Translations under genes and position numbers: made by a program
Notes under the pieces: model-generated
The model's database searches: none
The model's input: only the letters and a program-made list of their open reading frames with translations
Told to the model about the DNA's origin: nothing
Shown: positions 47,042 through 57,504 of the stretch, piece after piece
How positions within the stretch are numbered: position 1 is the first letter of the stretch
Layout: the number at the start of each line of letters is the position of its first letter
NCBI RefSeq assembly: GCF_004210375.1
Contig: NC_134825.1
Location: forward strand, 4,402,001-4,466,000
Direction of reading: 5' to 3'
Length of the DNA stretch: 64,000 nt
DNA from: Tachypleus tridentatus
Taxonomy: Eukaryota > Arthropoda > Merostomata > Xiphosura > Limulidae

Positions 47042-47479
47042 TTTTATTTATGTAGAGGAGAATGGAAGAGGGAGCTCTTCTGTTTGCAACCACATTTTTT
47101 TTATTGGACAAAGGTCTATTGACCTCCATGGACCCTGCCCTGGGTTGACTAGGAAGGTCTCTATCTGTGGACAAATAGTCCAGCGACTGAATAATCGTTT
47201 TGCATCTTGGAGCTGCAGAAGAGGATGTAACCGAGGAAACACCCGAATTTGAAGCCAAAAGAAGTAGACCTGGGCTGTCACTAGAAGGAGTGGCAGAGAC
47301 AGAGATGGAAATAGACTAGATTCGTCAACTCTTTTAATCACGGAGGGCAAAAACTCTTCAAATGTTTTGCAAACACCTTTGCTGGAGGCATGGAGAGATC
47401 TGTCTACACTCCAAATGTGATAATGGAACAACATAGACGACAACATATGTCTGAGATGGAGTAGGGACAATAACTTCCG

Positions 47480-48161
47480 AACCTCTAGATATTTTTACAG
47501 TCTTCAAGCGTTGTACCTCTTTTTTCTTCACCCACACAGGGCAAGAAATAGAGTAAGTAAGGTGTGAACCACTACAGTTAACTCAATGTGGCTCCTGTTT
47601 GCACTCGTAGGCGTCGTGGTTTTTGCCACCATAACGAACACATGTTAAAGAACCACAACATGATGTATTTGAGGATTTGGAATGTATGGCCGTACCTTAC
47701 AGTTCAGATAACCTGCTTTGACTGTATCAGAAGGACGTGGTGATGTAAACGTCAATATCAGAACATTAGTAGGCATTATTTGCGAGTGGATATTCGGCGC
47801 ACCACAGAAATGCCTTGGCTGGAGAAACCAGCGAGAATCTCTGACTTACGAATGTTCTTTAAAGTCCTCTCAACCATAACGTTACTGGAAGAATTCAGAG
47901 TTGCATGAAGAGCAGAGTCAATGGGTATATCCCCAATGGCCTTCAGTTTCAGGAGTTTGGTATGTTGTGGTGAAGATGTTTCCACCAAACCGTCTCCAGA
48001 GCACAACTTCTTTACTGACCTGGGGAGCCAGCAAGCCCTTCTAATCCGTTTTGAAAAAATGGAGACATCTGCCCTAAGAGTTTCTCAGATAAGGAATGGA
48101 TAATTAGAAATCGAAGTACAGAATCTGACTGCGATGGTGATGGTACATCAGAGTCGTCCAT
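47480..48161 (-). pseudogene. LINE ORF1 (gag-like) remnant
   Basis: A start at 48161 (M-D-D-S-D-V-P-S-P-S) leads through C-S-G-D-G-L-V-E-T-S to I-L-A-G-F-S-S-Q-G-I-S-V-V-R-R (about 47800) and V-K-A-G-Y-L-N-C-K-V-R-P (about 47690). Knuckle-like C-V-R-Y-G-G-K-N-H-D-A-Y-E-C follows near 47600, with Tyr where the second Cys is expected. ORF1 proteins of Jockey-type LINEs coat the element RNA. At least two frameshifts break it. Residual ORF1 sequence runs on to about 47250. Confidence 0.7.
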
Positions 48162-48228
48162 GTGTGATCGTTTTCCAGTAATCTGTTTTTCATTTTTATT
48201 TATTTTTTCATGAATAGGGTTTAATTTG

Positions 48229-48425
48229 TTTTGGATTTTTGCGCAAAACTACACGAGGGCTGTTTGCGCTACCCTTCCCTAATTTTGCAGTGTAAGACTA
48301 GCGGGAAGACAGCTAGTCATCACCACCCACCGCCAACTCTTGGTTACTTTTTCACCAACGCATTGTTGGATTGATCGTAACATTATAACGCCCCCATGGC
48401 TGAAAGGACGACATGAATAGGGATA
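48229..48425 (-). repeat. SINE family 1, head missing
   Basis: On the + strand it runs TTTTTGCGCAAAACTACACG, CTTCCCTAATTTTGCAGTG, GTCATCACCACCCACCGCC, CGCCCCCATGGCTGAAAGG, then stops before the tRNA-like head. It sits between the LINE 5' end and a Tc1 relic, so the relic may have cut it. Confidence 0.8.
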
Positions 48426-48429
48426 TCTA

Positions 48430-49578
48430 TAATAAAGGCAATACATTTCAGTGCCCACTGACCCCACCCACTATGAAGCCCTACGAGGGGCGCACTACAA
48501 TGTTAAACAAAGACATTTTAACAATGCCAGGGTTTCTTGAGCACTGTACCCAAACACCAGCATCAGACACAACGTCCAAAACACCTGTTGAGAACCAATG
48601 CTGACTCGACAGGACCAAGCAGTTCCTGGAGATTTGTCGGACACATATTCATGCTATGAACCTCCCTTTCCACCTCATCTCAAAGATGCTATATTGGATT
48701 AAGATCTGAGGAATGTGTAGGCTATTGCAGTGACTCAAGTCACTGTCATGTTCGTGGAACCAGCTTGAGATGATGTGTGCTTTGTAATATTGCACATTAT
48801 CTTGCTAGATACAGCTATTGGAAAATGGGTGGACTGTGACCATAAAGAAATGCACATGGTCAGCAGCAATGCTAAGGTTCACTGTGACATTCAGATAATG
48901 CTTAATTGGTATTAACGAGCCTAATGTGTCCCAAGAAAACATCTCCTACACCATTTCACCACCACCTCCAGCCTGTACTATTGACACAAGGCAGAATGAA
49001 TCCATGGATTAATGTTGTTTACGTCAAGTTGTGAGTGTGTAACAGCAGAATTCAAGATTCATCAGACCAGGGAATGTTTTTCCAATCTTCAATCATCCAC
49101 TTTTGGTGATCCAGTGTACACTGTAGCCTCATCTTCCTGTTCTTAACTGACAGGAGTGAAACCCGGAGTGTTTGTCTGCTGCTGTAGACCATCTGCTTCT
49201 GAACATTACTGTTTTAAAGAGTGGTTATTTGTGTATTTGTGGCTTTCCTGGCAACTTGTCTTCTCTCATTAACAACGTGTTTTAGCTCACAGAACTGCAG
49301 CATACTAAATGTTTTTCTCACCATTCTATGTAAACTCTAGACACTGTAGTTCGTGAAAATCCCAGTTGCTCAGCAGTTTCCGAGATGCTGGAACCACCAT
49401 GTATGACACCAATAACCATTCCATTGTCAAAGTCGCTTAGAGCACGTATCTTCCCCATTCTAATGTTTCACCGAACAACAACTGAACCTCTTGACCATTT
49501 CTGCATGCTTTATGTATTGAGTTGCAGCCACATAATTCGCTATTTGCATTAAAGCGCAGGTGTACCTAATAAAGTGGC
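48430..49578 (-). pseudogene. Tc1-like transposase element, degraded, minus strand
   Basis: From ATG 49458 the minus strand reads M-G-K-I-R-A-L-S-D-F-D-N-G-M-V-I-G-V, then S-I-S-E-T-A-E-Q-L-G-F-S-R-T-T-V-S-R-V. This is the helix-turn-helix DNA-binding region of a Tc1-like transposase. Further on come E-D-W-K-N-I-P-W-S-D-E-S (first catalytic Asp), G-W-R-W-W, A-D-H-V-H-F-F-M, and W-F-H-E-H-D-S-D. Multiple stops and frameshifts break it. The outer end at 49557-49578 is the inverted-repeat terminus CAGGTGTACCTAATAAAGTG, followed by TA, the usual target dinucleotide. The opposite terminus is missing near 48430. Confidence 0.85.
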
Positions 49579-49587
49579 TACTAAGGT

Positions 49588-50222
49588 TATACCAGAATAG
49601 AGAAGACAACATGTTATTTTGTCACTATTCTATCTATACCAGAATAGAGAAGACAACATGTTATTTTGTCACTATTCTATCTATACCAGAATACAGAAGA
49701 CAACATGTTATTTTGTCACTATTCTATCTGTATCAGAATACAGAAGACAACATGTTATTTTGTCACTATTCTATCTATACCAGAATACAGAAGACAACAT
49801 GTTATTTTGTCACTATTCTATCTGTATCAGAATATAGAAGACAACATGTTATTTTGTCACTATTCTATCTATACCAGAATACAGAAGACAACATGTTATT
49901 TTGTCACTATTCTATCTATACCTGAGAACAGAAGACAACATGTTCTTTTGTCACTATTCTATCTATACCTGAGAACAGAACACAACATGTTCTTTTGTCA
50001 CTATTCTATCCATACCTGAGAACAGAAGACAACATGTTATTTTGTCACTATTCTATCTATACCAGAATACAGAAGACAACATGTTATTTTGTCACAATTA
50101 TATCTATACCAGAATACAGAAGACAACATGTTATTTTGTCACTATTCTATCTATACCAGAATACAGAAGACAACATGTTATTTTGTCATAATTATATCTA
50201 TACCAGAATACAGAAGACAACA
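49588..50222. repeat. Minisatellite, 47 bp unit, ~13.5 copies
   Basis: TATACCAGAATACAGAAGAC, AACATGTTATTTTGTCAC and TATTCTATC repeat every 47 bp. It starts 10 bp after the end of one Tc1-like element and stops ~40 bp before the next. Because 47 is not a multiple of 3, the three staggered frames each read three different phases. Confidence 0.96.
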
Positions 50223-50260
50223 TTTACTATCTTACGACTATCACTTTATGAGGTGATATA

Positions 50261-51754
50261 CACTGCTGGCCAAATTTTTAAGGCCAATGAACATAAAGAA
50301 AAAATATGCATTTTCCATTGTTAGACTCCACCACTTATTTAAGTAGAGCTTCGAAAGATGAAAATAATAAAATGGAAAATAAAAATAAAAACTTTTTTAG
50401 CATTTAATAGGGAAAATGTGAACACTATGAAATTAGCCAAAATACTAGCTGGTCAAAAGTTTAAGACCATACTGAAACGAAGCGTTAATCGGTAAACACG
50501 TAACAAAATTTAGTCATTTGTGTTTCAAGCATTAGCATTGTCAACATCTCCCACTGACATCTCCTGTGTTACATTAGGTAAAAACATGGCAAAGGCTAAA
50601 AAGTTGACAGAGTTTGAACGTGGCATAATTGTCGAGCTGCAAAAGCAAGGTATCTCTCAACGTGCCATCGTTGGTGAGATTGGGCGTAGTAAAACTGCAG
50701 TTGAAAATGTCTTAAAAGACCCTGAGGGATACGAAACGAGAATTTCAAGTGATCGGCCCAAGAAAATTTCGCTGACGTGAAGGAGAAGGATTCGATGGGT
50801 TGTCCGGCAAGACACCAGCCGATCGTCGAATCAGATTAAGGCCCTTACGGATGCAGAATGCAGCTCAAGAACAATAAGACGGAATCTACGAGAGAAAGGC
50901 GCTAAAAACCGTAAACGTCTTCAAAGGCCACGCCTTCTTCCACACCACGAAACAGCTCGGTTAAACTTTGCTGAGAAGCACCAAACATGAGACGTAGAGA
51001 AGTTGACGAAAGTTTTGTTCTGTGATGAAAGAAAATTTAACCTGGATGGTTCAGTTGGCTTCCAACGTTACTGGCATGATAAGGATATCCCACCGGAGAT
51101 GTTTGCTACACGACACAGTAGAGGAGGTTCTATCATGATCTGGGGTGCTTTCTCCTTCCATGGAACAATAGAGCTTCAGTTTATACAGGGGCGTCAAACA
51201 GCAGATGGCTACATTGGCATGTCGGAGAGAGCAAGAGCATCCTTATTGACTAAGGCCCTCGCTTGTGTGGAAATGACTGGATCTTTCAGCAGGACAACGT
51301 TGCAATCCACAATTTTCGCAGGACAAAGGACTTTTTCATGGCGAATAACGTGATTCTTTTGGACCATCCAGCGTGTTCGCCCGAACTGAACCCCATTGTT
51401 TTACCCAATGTAACACAGGAGATGTCAGTGGGAGATTTTGACAACGCTAATGCTTGAACACAAATGACTAAATTTCGTTATGTGTTTACCGATTAACGCT
51501 TCGTTTCAGTATGGTCTTAAACTTTTGACCAGCTGGTATTTAGACTAATTCCATAGTGTTCACATTTTGACCAGCTAGTATTTAGACTAATTTCATAGTG
51601 TTCACATTTTCCCTATTAAATACTAAAAAATATTTTTTTCTCTTTTCTTATTTTCATCTTTCGAAACTCTACTCAAATAAGTGGTTGAGTCTAACAATGG
51701 AAAATGCATATTTTTCCTTTATGTTCATCGGCCTTAAGAATTTGGCCAGCAGTG
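50261..51754 (+). mobile_element. Tc1-like element with long inverted repeats, internally deleted
   Basis: Both ends match CACTGCTGGCCAAATT as inverted termini and are flanked by TA (50259-50260 and 51755-51756), the Tc1/mariner target duplication. The inverted repeats are about 325 bp: left 50261-50588 and right about 51393-51754. The right copy has an extra 42 bp tandem duplication (from 51527 and 51569). The left repeat reaches the transposase start codon. The right one begins inside the transposase just after E-L-N-P-I, so the 3' third of the gene is replaced by an inverted copy of the 5' leader. The element is 1494 bp. Confidence 0.93.
50586..51397 (+). pseudogene. Tc1-like transposase, stops and C-terminal loss
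   Basis: ATG 50586 opens M-A-K-A-K-K-L-T-E-F-E-R-G-I-I-V, then G-I-S-Q-R-A-I-V-G-E-I-G-R-S-K-T-A-V (helix-turn-helix). A TGA at 50778 and another at 50988 interrupt it. After that come K-V-L-F-C-D-E (first Asp) and [10 protein letters not shown], then after a frameshift [12 protein letters not shown] (second Asp) and C-S-P-E-L-N-P-I. The expected catalytic Glu block (I-E-N-L-W) is absent, replaced by the right inverted repeat. It cannot be active. Confidence 0.88.
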
Positions 51755-51769
51755 TATATACACCATCGG

Positions 51770-51845
51770 ATAAACCACACGATGGGCTATCTATGCTATG
51801 TTCACGGCAGATGTAGAACCTTTCATTTTAGCCTTATAAATAGAC
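51770..51845 (-). repeat. SINE family 2 fragment
   Basis: CACACGATGGGCTATCTATG, TTCACGGCAG and TTTTAGCCTTATAA match the family-2 core on the minus strand, right beside the Tc1-like element. Confidence 0.5.
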
Positions 51846-52239
51846 GAGTACGTTTTGTGGAAGTACAAACAACTTACTAGCTAAGAATATCAGTTATAAC
51901 ACATTTTGTTTTTGACATTTGATTTTTCTCAGACAGTCATCCATGTGATTTGCTGATTTACGTGTTCTAAATCGTTTTAATATGACGACTGTTTGACAGG
52001 GAAAATTACGTAAAAGATAAAAGTATTAATACCAAGATGAAACATGTGGTAACTAAATTGGCAAAATGAAATAACCAAACCACATACATTTCTGACCCAT
52101 ACGAAAATTCCAATCTGAAATCCCACTAACTACGCAGTATGATATGACAGAATCTATCTGGTATAAATCTGTTACCACCAGTGCTCAGGTCATCAGGTGT
52201 TCAGTGTTGTCCAATCAAAAACCAAACAGATTGTTACCG
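51846..52239. other. No recognised feature
   Basis: This is AT-rich spacer. Confidence 0.45.
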
Positions 52240-52380
52240 TCTCTGAGCTACTGACCAGAGGGAAGACAACCAGTCAGCAACACCCTACAATGTAGTAAGG
52301 GATTGACTGTCATTCTTATAACGCACCCACAGCTTAGGAAGTGGAGAATATTTTGGGGTATGGCACGGACTCTAAACTAT
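52240..52380 (-). repeat. SINE family 1, strongly diverged
   Basis: ACCAGAGGGAAGACAACCAG, AGCAACACCC, GGGATTGACTGTCATT and ATAACGCACCCACAGCTTAG keep the order of the family-1 core on the minus strand. Confidence 0.55.
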
Positions 52381-52611
52381 GTCGCTACCTCCGTAATTTA
52401 GATCACTTTCTCAGAAGCATAAGATGAAAGAGAATTATTAATATAAATATTTAGCTTTTGCCAGTTTCTCATTCAGTTGTTTTGTAAACTGGAAAACATG
52501 TGATACATTTTTTTCTTTCTAATGATGTATTCCAAACAAATCTTAAAAATATATATGACATAATACTTAAAACAAATTACATAAACTGAAATTTTAATGT
52601 TTATAGAAGTC

Positions 52612-52690
52612 GCCATTGATTGAGCGGTAAGTCTGGAGGCATACAGCCCTAAAACTCGAGTTTCAATACCCGTGGTAGGCAAAGCACAGA
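52612..52690 (+). repeat. SINE family 2 head
   Basis: CCATTGATTGAGCGGTAAGT, TCTGGAGGCATACAGCCC, GAGTTTCAATACCCGTGG and GCAAAGCACAGACAG make a plus-strand tRNA-like head and linker. Confidence 0.6.
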
Positions 52691-53047
52691 CAGATGATCG
52701 TGTAGATTTCTGTTTAAAAGATAAAAAAAGAAAAGAAACTACTTATAGAAAAATTTATGTTCAATATGTACCGCCATAATTTTAATTTGACTTTACTTGT
52801 ATCAGTGCAAAACAATGGAATTCATTTATTTATATATTCAAAGGAGTAATTTGAAATAAAATAAGGAAAAACTTACAACACGTTTACTACGACTATGTTA
52901 ACCAACAATTCGACACGAATATTCATTATGTATGTTAATAACATTATTAAAGTAAATCAAGCAAGAAAACATTATCAAATTCATGATACTACACTGTAGT
53001 TACTTGTGATGGTATACTATATATCATGTCTTCCTGTGGTCTTATAC
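52691..53047. other. No recognised feature
   Basis: This is AT-rich spacer. Confidence 0.45.
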
Positions 53048-53165
53048 GTCCAAGAGCTCAGCTGTACATCTGAGGACTTAGAGGTTAAAAGCGAGTTTTG
53101 ATACCAGCGATGGGTAGTACGTATGTAGCCCAGTGGGTAGCTTTGTGCTGCACAACAAAGAACGT
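53048..53165 (+). repeat. SINE family 2, diverged
   Basis: GCTCAGCTGTACATCTGAGG, GAGTTTTGATACCAGCG, GTAGCCCAGTGGGTAGC and TTTGTGCTGCACAACAAAG follow the family-2 order. Confidence 0.5.
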
Positions 53166-53419
53166 TATAAATGATAAAACAAACTTACACTGTTAACATG
53201 TTAAGGGTTTTCAGTTAAGCAAGTGTCCAGTTCACAACAAATAATTTCTTTAGATCCCTTCAAAATTTGCTTTTTTATTAAAATCTGTAACCAAAATATC
53301 ATTATTCTTTATCTTCATATGGAGCAAAGCATCGAACCTGATAGAGCAGCGCTCAGTGACACCCAGATGTTCCCCAGTTTCCATCCACTCAACAATTTAC
53401 ACCTAAAAAGTTAACAATA

Positions 53420-54420
53420 AATCTAAAATAGTGGTTTTTCTTGTAGGTTGTTTGACGCATTGGTGAAGAAAGCCATGTTCAATAGTTTCTAAAATTATTT
53501 TTCCCTCACGGTTTGCCTCTAGCATTTCCTAATCTATATGTTTGAAATTAGAATTGCCCATAATAATGATCTGATTAATAGCTAACAAATTAATTTCACT
53601 GTAAAGTCTTTCACTAATAATTTCATCAGTACCATCTGGTTGTCTGTAACAATACTCACGATCAGAAGCTCGGATGGATTAAATGTCCTTGTTAATAACT
53701 ATGATATGTAACTCACATTTACATATAAACTTATTCCTCTTTGATACTCTATATTAAATAGTTTATAACCACGTATTTCTGTCATCAACATTTAACCAGG
53801 TTTCAGTTATTCCCATTATATCAGAATTCCCCACTCCTACCAATGCACTAAAATTACCTATTTTACTTCTTATATTTCTAGTATGACAACAGTAACAGTT
53901 AAGCCTAACCTAAGAACTACTTTCGTACTCGCTTCCTATACCAAACTTTTCTTTGCATGATGGGTTTTCTTATTTAGTTTATCCTGCCCCTTACCACTGT
54001 ATAGCCCTTGTTTAAAACTCCCTTTACAACTAAGCAATTAGTTCTTGCAGACTGCTATTAATAGCTCCTACCATATTTAAACGCAAACCATCCAATCCAA
54101 ATACCTCGTTTCTCCCAGTAAACTGATTTCAAAAGTCCAACCAGTAAACCAACTCATCCTTAGCCAAGCATTCTTCCGCAATGACCTATTTATAATTGTA
54201 TTAATCTTGGGCAGTACCCCTGACACAGTAAAGTTGTGACGCTTTTCTATAAATCCTTTCATCAACCCCTTGGGCTTATCATTTGCCTCCTCTGACATAT
54301 CTTTCCCTACACTATTAGCTCCTACCTACACAACAAAAGCAGCAGCATCTATATCTCCTGTTCTGTCAATTATATTCTCCACCTGTGACCATGAATAACA
54401 TTATGTGATTCCTTTTCCAT
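53420..54420 (-). pseudogene. CR1-like LINE remnant: SGNH-type domain and endonuclease
   Basis: On the minus strand, 54298-54077 encodes M-S-E-E-A-N-D-K-P-K-G, then F-T-V-S-G-V-L-P-K-I and W-T-F-E-I. This resembles the SGNH/esterase-like domain in ORF1 of some CR1-group LINEs (R-K-V-T-V-S-G-I-L-P pattern). Downstream, endonuclease-like pieces appear: D-I-M-G-I-T-E-T-W-L-N (about 53810), Y-R-Q-P-D-G-T-D-E-I (about 53640), I-I-I-M-G-N-S-N-F (about 53560) and E-A-N-R-E-G-K-I-I-L-E-T-I (about 53510). The last pieces are where CR1 proteins have the G-D-F-N and following helix. Stops and frameshifts are many, and no reverse transcriptase is present on this fragment. Confidence 0.65.
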
Positions 54421-54540
54421 ATTTACCCCACAGACTATCGTATCCGTATGCGTTGTCAAACAGTCTGTGTAAAAAAAACAAAAGAAGCCAGTATCTAACT
54501 CTGAAAAGTGTATTTTGTAAATTAAATATTTATAACGCTC

Positions 54541-54745
54541 TAATTCAATTTCAGGATAAATTTCAAAAGGGTTAACTTATAGATTATTAATTAATATTAA
54601 CTTATCAATATAATGGAAGTTAAATAAATAGTTGTCAGCGAACGAAGAAAAACAAATATCCAAAGTGAAAGATTATAGCAGTAAGACTGTTGAAAACAAA
54701 TCACATTAAAATAACTTTGGTTTCCTTTTATTAACGGCGATTTTC
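54541..54745 (-). repeat. Dispersed repeat, copy B (inverted partner of 1-207)
   Basis: The reverse complement matches the first 207 bases of the window: both share AATCGC/GCCGTTAATAAAA, TTATTTTAATGTGATTTG, TTTTCAACAGTCTTACTGC and TTTTTCTTCGTTCGCTGACA. It is not explained by the CR1-like fragment next to it. Confidence 0.75.
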
Positions 54746-54779
54746 TCAAGAAAATTATGGATTTCAAGCCAGAAACAAG

Positions 54780-55320
54780 ACTGTTGGACAGATAGCCCTC
54801 ATGCAGCTTTGTGTGAAACAAGACTGTTGGACAGATAGCCCTCATGCAGCTTTGTGTGAAACAAGACTGTTGGACAGATAGCCCTCATACAGCTTTGCGT
54901 GAAACAAGACTGTTGGACAAAAGAGCCCTCATGCAGCTGTGTGAAACAAGACTGTTGGACAGATAGCCCTCATGCAGCTCTGTGTGAAACAAGACTGTTG
55001 GACAGATAGCCCTCATGCAGCTTTGTGTAAAACAAGACTGTTGGATAGATAGCCCTCATGCAGCTTTGTGCGAAATAAGACTGTTGGACAGATAGCCCTC
55101 ATGTGCGAAACAAGACTGTTGGACAGATAGCCCTCATGCAGCGAAACAAGACTGTTGGACAGATAGCCCTCATGCAGCTTTGTGTGAAACAAGACTGTTG
55201 GACAGAGAGCCCTCATGCAACTTTGTGTGAAACAAGACTGTTGGACAGATTGCCCTCATGCAGCTTTGTCTGAAACAAGGCTGTTGGACAGATAGCCCTC
55301 ATGCAGCTTTGTGTGAAATT
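54780..55320. repeat. Minisatellite, 43 bp unit, ~12 copies, built on a SINE 3' end
   Basis: ACTGTTGGACAGATAGCCCT, CATGCAGCTTTGTGTGAAAC and AAG repeat with a 43 bp period. Some units lack 4-14 bp. GACAGATAGCCCTCATGCAGCTTTGTGTGAAA is the 3' end of SINE family 1 (ACAGATAGCCCTCGTGTAGC, TTTGTGCGAAA), and the last unit ends in a normal SINE tail, AAATTAAAACAAAC. The array is a multiplied SINE terminus. Confidence 0.93.
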
Positions 55321-55668
55321 AAAACAAACATAATTAAAATAACAATTCTCACGATATCCAGAACAATTACTCTCTACAAAAAATAAAATAAATAAATAAA
55401 ACCCATATTTTTTCGTAATTGCTTTAATGTACAATAACATGATAAACAAACTGAAACTTTTAATCTCAGCGAAATCCGTCATTGAATGTGGTCAATAATT
55501 TACCAAATAAACAATCAGTTAAAAATTGGAAGAACAAATCAAAACTAAACATTGTATCACGTGAGAAAAATTAAAATTTATCACTAATTATGTGAAATAG
55601 TACGTTATACTAGAATAGAATTGTTTTCTGAAGCTTGTTTGAATCTTTTACCTTTAAAGAAAATTTTA
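55321..55668. other. No recognised feature
   Basis: This is AT-rich spacer between two arrays. Confidence 0.45.
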
Positions 55669-56180
55669 GTGGATTTAGTACAGGGACTTATCTTACTGTA
55701 AGAACAGTAATAAGGGAAGATGGAATAAAACGGCCATCTTAACTTAGATTAACAGTGGATTTATTACAGGGATTTATCTTACTGTAAGAACAGTAATAAG
55801 GGAAGGTGGAATAAGACGGCCATCTTAACTTAGATTAACAGTTGATTTAGTACAGGGACTTATCTTACTGTAAGAACAGTAATAAGGGAAGATGGAATAA
55901 GACGGCCATCTTAACTTAGATTAACAGTGGATTTAGTACAGAGACTTATCTTACTGTAAGAACGGTAATAAGGGAAGATGGAATAAGACGGCCATCTTAA
56001 CTTAGATTAACAGTGGATTTAGTACAGGGACTTATCTTACTGTAAGAACAGTAATAAGGGAAGATGGAATAAGACGGCCATCTTAACTTAGATTAACAGT
56101 GGATTTAGTACAGGGACTTATCTTACTGTAAGAACGGTAATAAGGGAAGATGGAATAAGACGGCCATCTTAACTTAGAAC
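55669..56180. repeat. Minisatellite, 86 bp unit, 6 copies, two hairpins per unit
   Basis: Units start at 55669, 55755, 55841, 55927, 56013 and 56099 with few differences. Each unit contains TTACTGTAAGAACAGTAA (7 bp stem, 4 bp loop) and AAGATGG paired with CCATCTT 8 bp later. Confidence 0.95.
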
Positions 56181-56467
56181 ACGGTTTTCACGAATGAAGA
56201 TGAATGTTATTAAATATACAGTTTTTTAAATTAAACCCGTTTTGTAATAAAACAATTCTTTTTTAATATTGAAAAAAAAACTCTTTTTGTGATGAGGAAC
56301 TGTTTCACTACAAGGTTGGATAAAACGACCCCCTCTCCCAAGATGGGAGTCAAATAGCCCCTATAAAACACAAATAATAACAACATAAAATAATGCATCT
56401 AGTTAGTGCACTTAAATCATGTAACTCGTCGTTTAAATGCTCCCGGTAGAGTCGAGAAGGCTGTACG

Positions 56468-56738
56468 CTGTTCGTTTGTTTGTTTTGAATTTCGCACAAA
56501 GCTACTCGAGAGCTATCTGCGCTATCCGTCCCTAATTTAGCAGTGTAAGACTAGAGGAGAGGCGGCTAGTCATCACCATCCACCACCAACTCTTTTACCA
56601 ACGAACAGTGGGATTGACCGTAAGATTATAACGCCCCCACGGCTGAAAGGGCGAGCATGTTTGGTGCGACCGGGATTCGAACCTGCGACCCTCGGATTAC
56701 GAGTCGCACGCCTTAACACGCTTGACCATGTCGGGCCT
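56468..56738 (-). repeat. SINE family 1, full length
   Basis: The + strand runs TTTGAATTTCGCACAAAGCT, CCGTCCCTAATTTAGCAGTG, GGGATTGACCGTAAG, GGCTGAAAGGGCGAGCATG, GGGATTCGAACCTGCGACC and CATGTCGGGCC. It is a complete minus-strand copy with a small deletion in the core. Confidence 0.92.
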
Positions 56739-56849
56739 TGTAACCCTAAAACACACTAACTGAAAAAAAAAGTTTTGCTTTGACTATTCGTATTCACAGC
56801 ATGTCGCCACTGTCTGTATGCACGGGGTAAAGGGTACAATATTATTATT

Positions 56850-57034
56850 TGTTTGTTTGTGAATTTCGCACAAAACACCACGAGCACTATTCTTTTATCA
56901 ACGAATAGTGGGATTGACCGTTATATCATAATGTCCCCACGGCTGAAAGGGCAAGCATGTTTGGGACGACGTGGATTCGAACCTACAACTCTCGAATTAC
57001 GAGTCAGGCGCCTTAACCACCTGGCCATGTTAGG
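56850..57034 (-). repeat. SINE family 1 with internal deletion
   Basis: GTGAATTTCGCACAAAACAC leads directly to ATTCTTTTATCAACGAATAG, so most of the central domain is gone. The head side is complete (GGATTCGAACCTACAAC, CCTTAACCACCTGGCCATG). Confidence 0.88.
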
Positions 57035-57074
57035 CTGTACAATATTATATAGACTAAAAAATGGGCTGTCATAA

Positions 57075-57185
57075 ATGTCCCCACTAGTACAGATTTACAA
57101 CGCTTAAAACAGGGGTTCGATTCCTCTTGGTGGACTCAGCAGAGCCCGATGTGGTTTTGCTATAAGAATACACACTCACACACAC
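57075..57185 (+). repeat. SINE family 3
   Basis: A tRNA-like ACAGATTTACAACGC, B box GGGGTTCGATTCC, then CAGCAGAGCCCGATGTGG and TTTTGCTATAAGAATACAC make up a short third SINE family. A longer inverted copy is at 57905-58020. Confidence 0.65.
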
Positions 57186-57504
57186 CCTGTCGAAAATGAG
57201 AGGGCAAGTGGTGCCACCTTCAACCCATAGTATACCCTAACTTTACATTTCATAGTTAACTGAAATAAATAATATTTTGGAAATCAGTCTTGACCACCAA
57301 AGAGACAGAAAAGTGCAATCGATTTAGTCAAACGTTTGTAAATTCCTTTGCGAGATAATCAGAATTAGACATGCATGTGGGGGTAATACAAAAGTTTCAA
57401 TTTTGGGGTTATTATGAATATTTTAGTGTGCTTTTTTTTTTTTTTACCATTACTTAGCCCCCTGTTGATGGATCCTCTAATTGGCATGGAGTTTTTTTAG
57501 GTCA

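Larger units (their letters stand above)
42230..48190 (-). mobile_element. Degraded Jockey-like LINE, ~6 kb, minus strand
   Basis: The parts occur in order on the minus strand: an ORF1 with nucleic-acid-binding remnants (48161 to about 47480); then ORF2 from 47041 with apurinic-type endonuclease, reverse transcriptase with a Y-V-D-D site, and RNase H; then a C-terminal tail and 3' UTR (to about 42230). Such elements copy themselves through RNA by target-primed reverse transcription. Frameshifts and stops are frequent, so this copy is dead. A 33 bp minisatellite (43033-44060) splits the RNase H region. The 5' end lies close to a SINE at 48229. Short plus-strand open frames across 44.5-48 kb are antisense shadows. 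Confidence 0.85.

Noticed and set aside
44520-47252. Plus-strand open frames across the 44.5-47.3 kb region
   Set aside because: They are antisense shadows of the minus-strand LINE ORFs, which carry recognisable endonuclease and reverse transcriptase motifs.
51598-51816. 72-residue + strand open frame
   Set aside because: It lies in the right inverted repeat of the Tc1-like element and runs into a SINE fragment.
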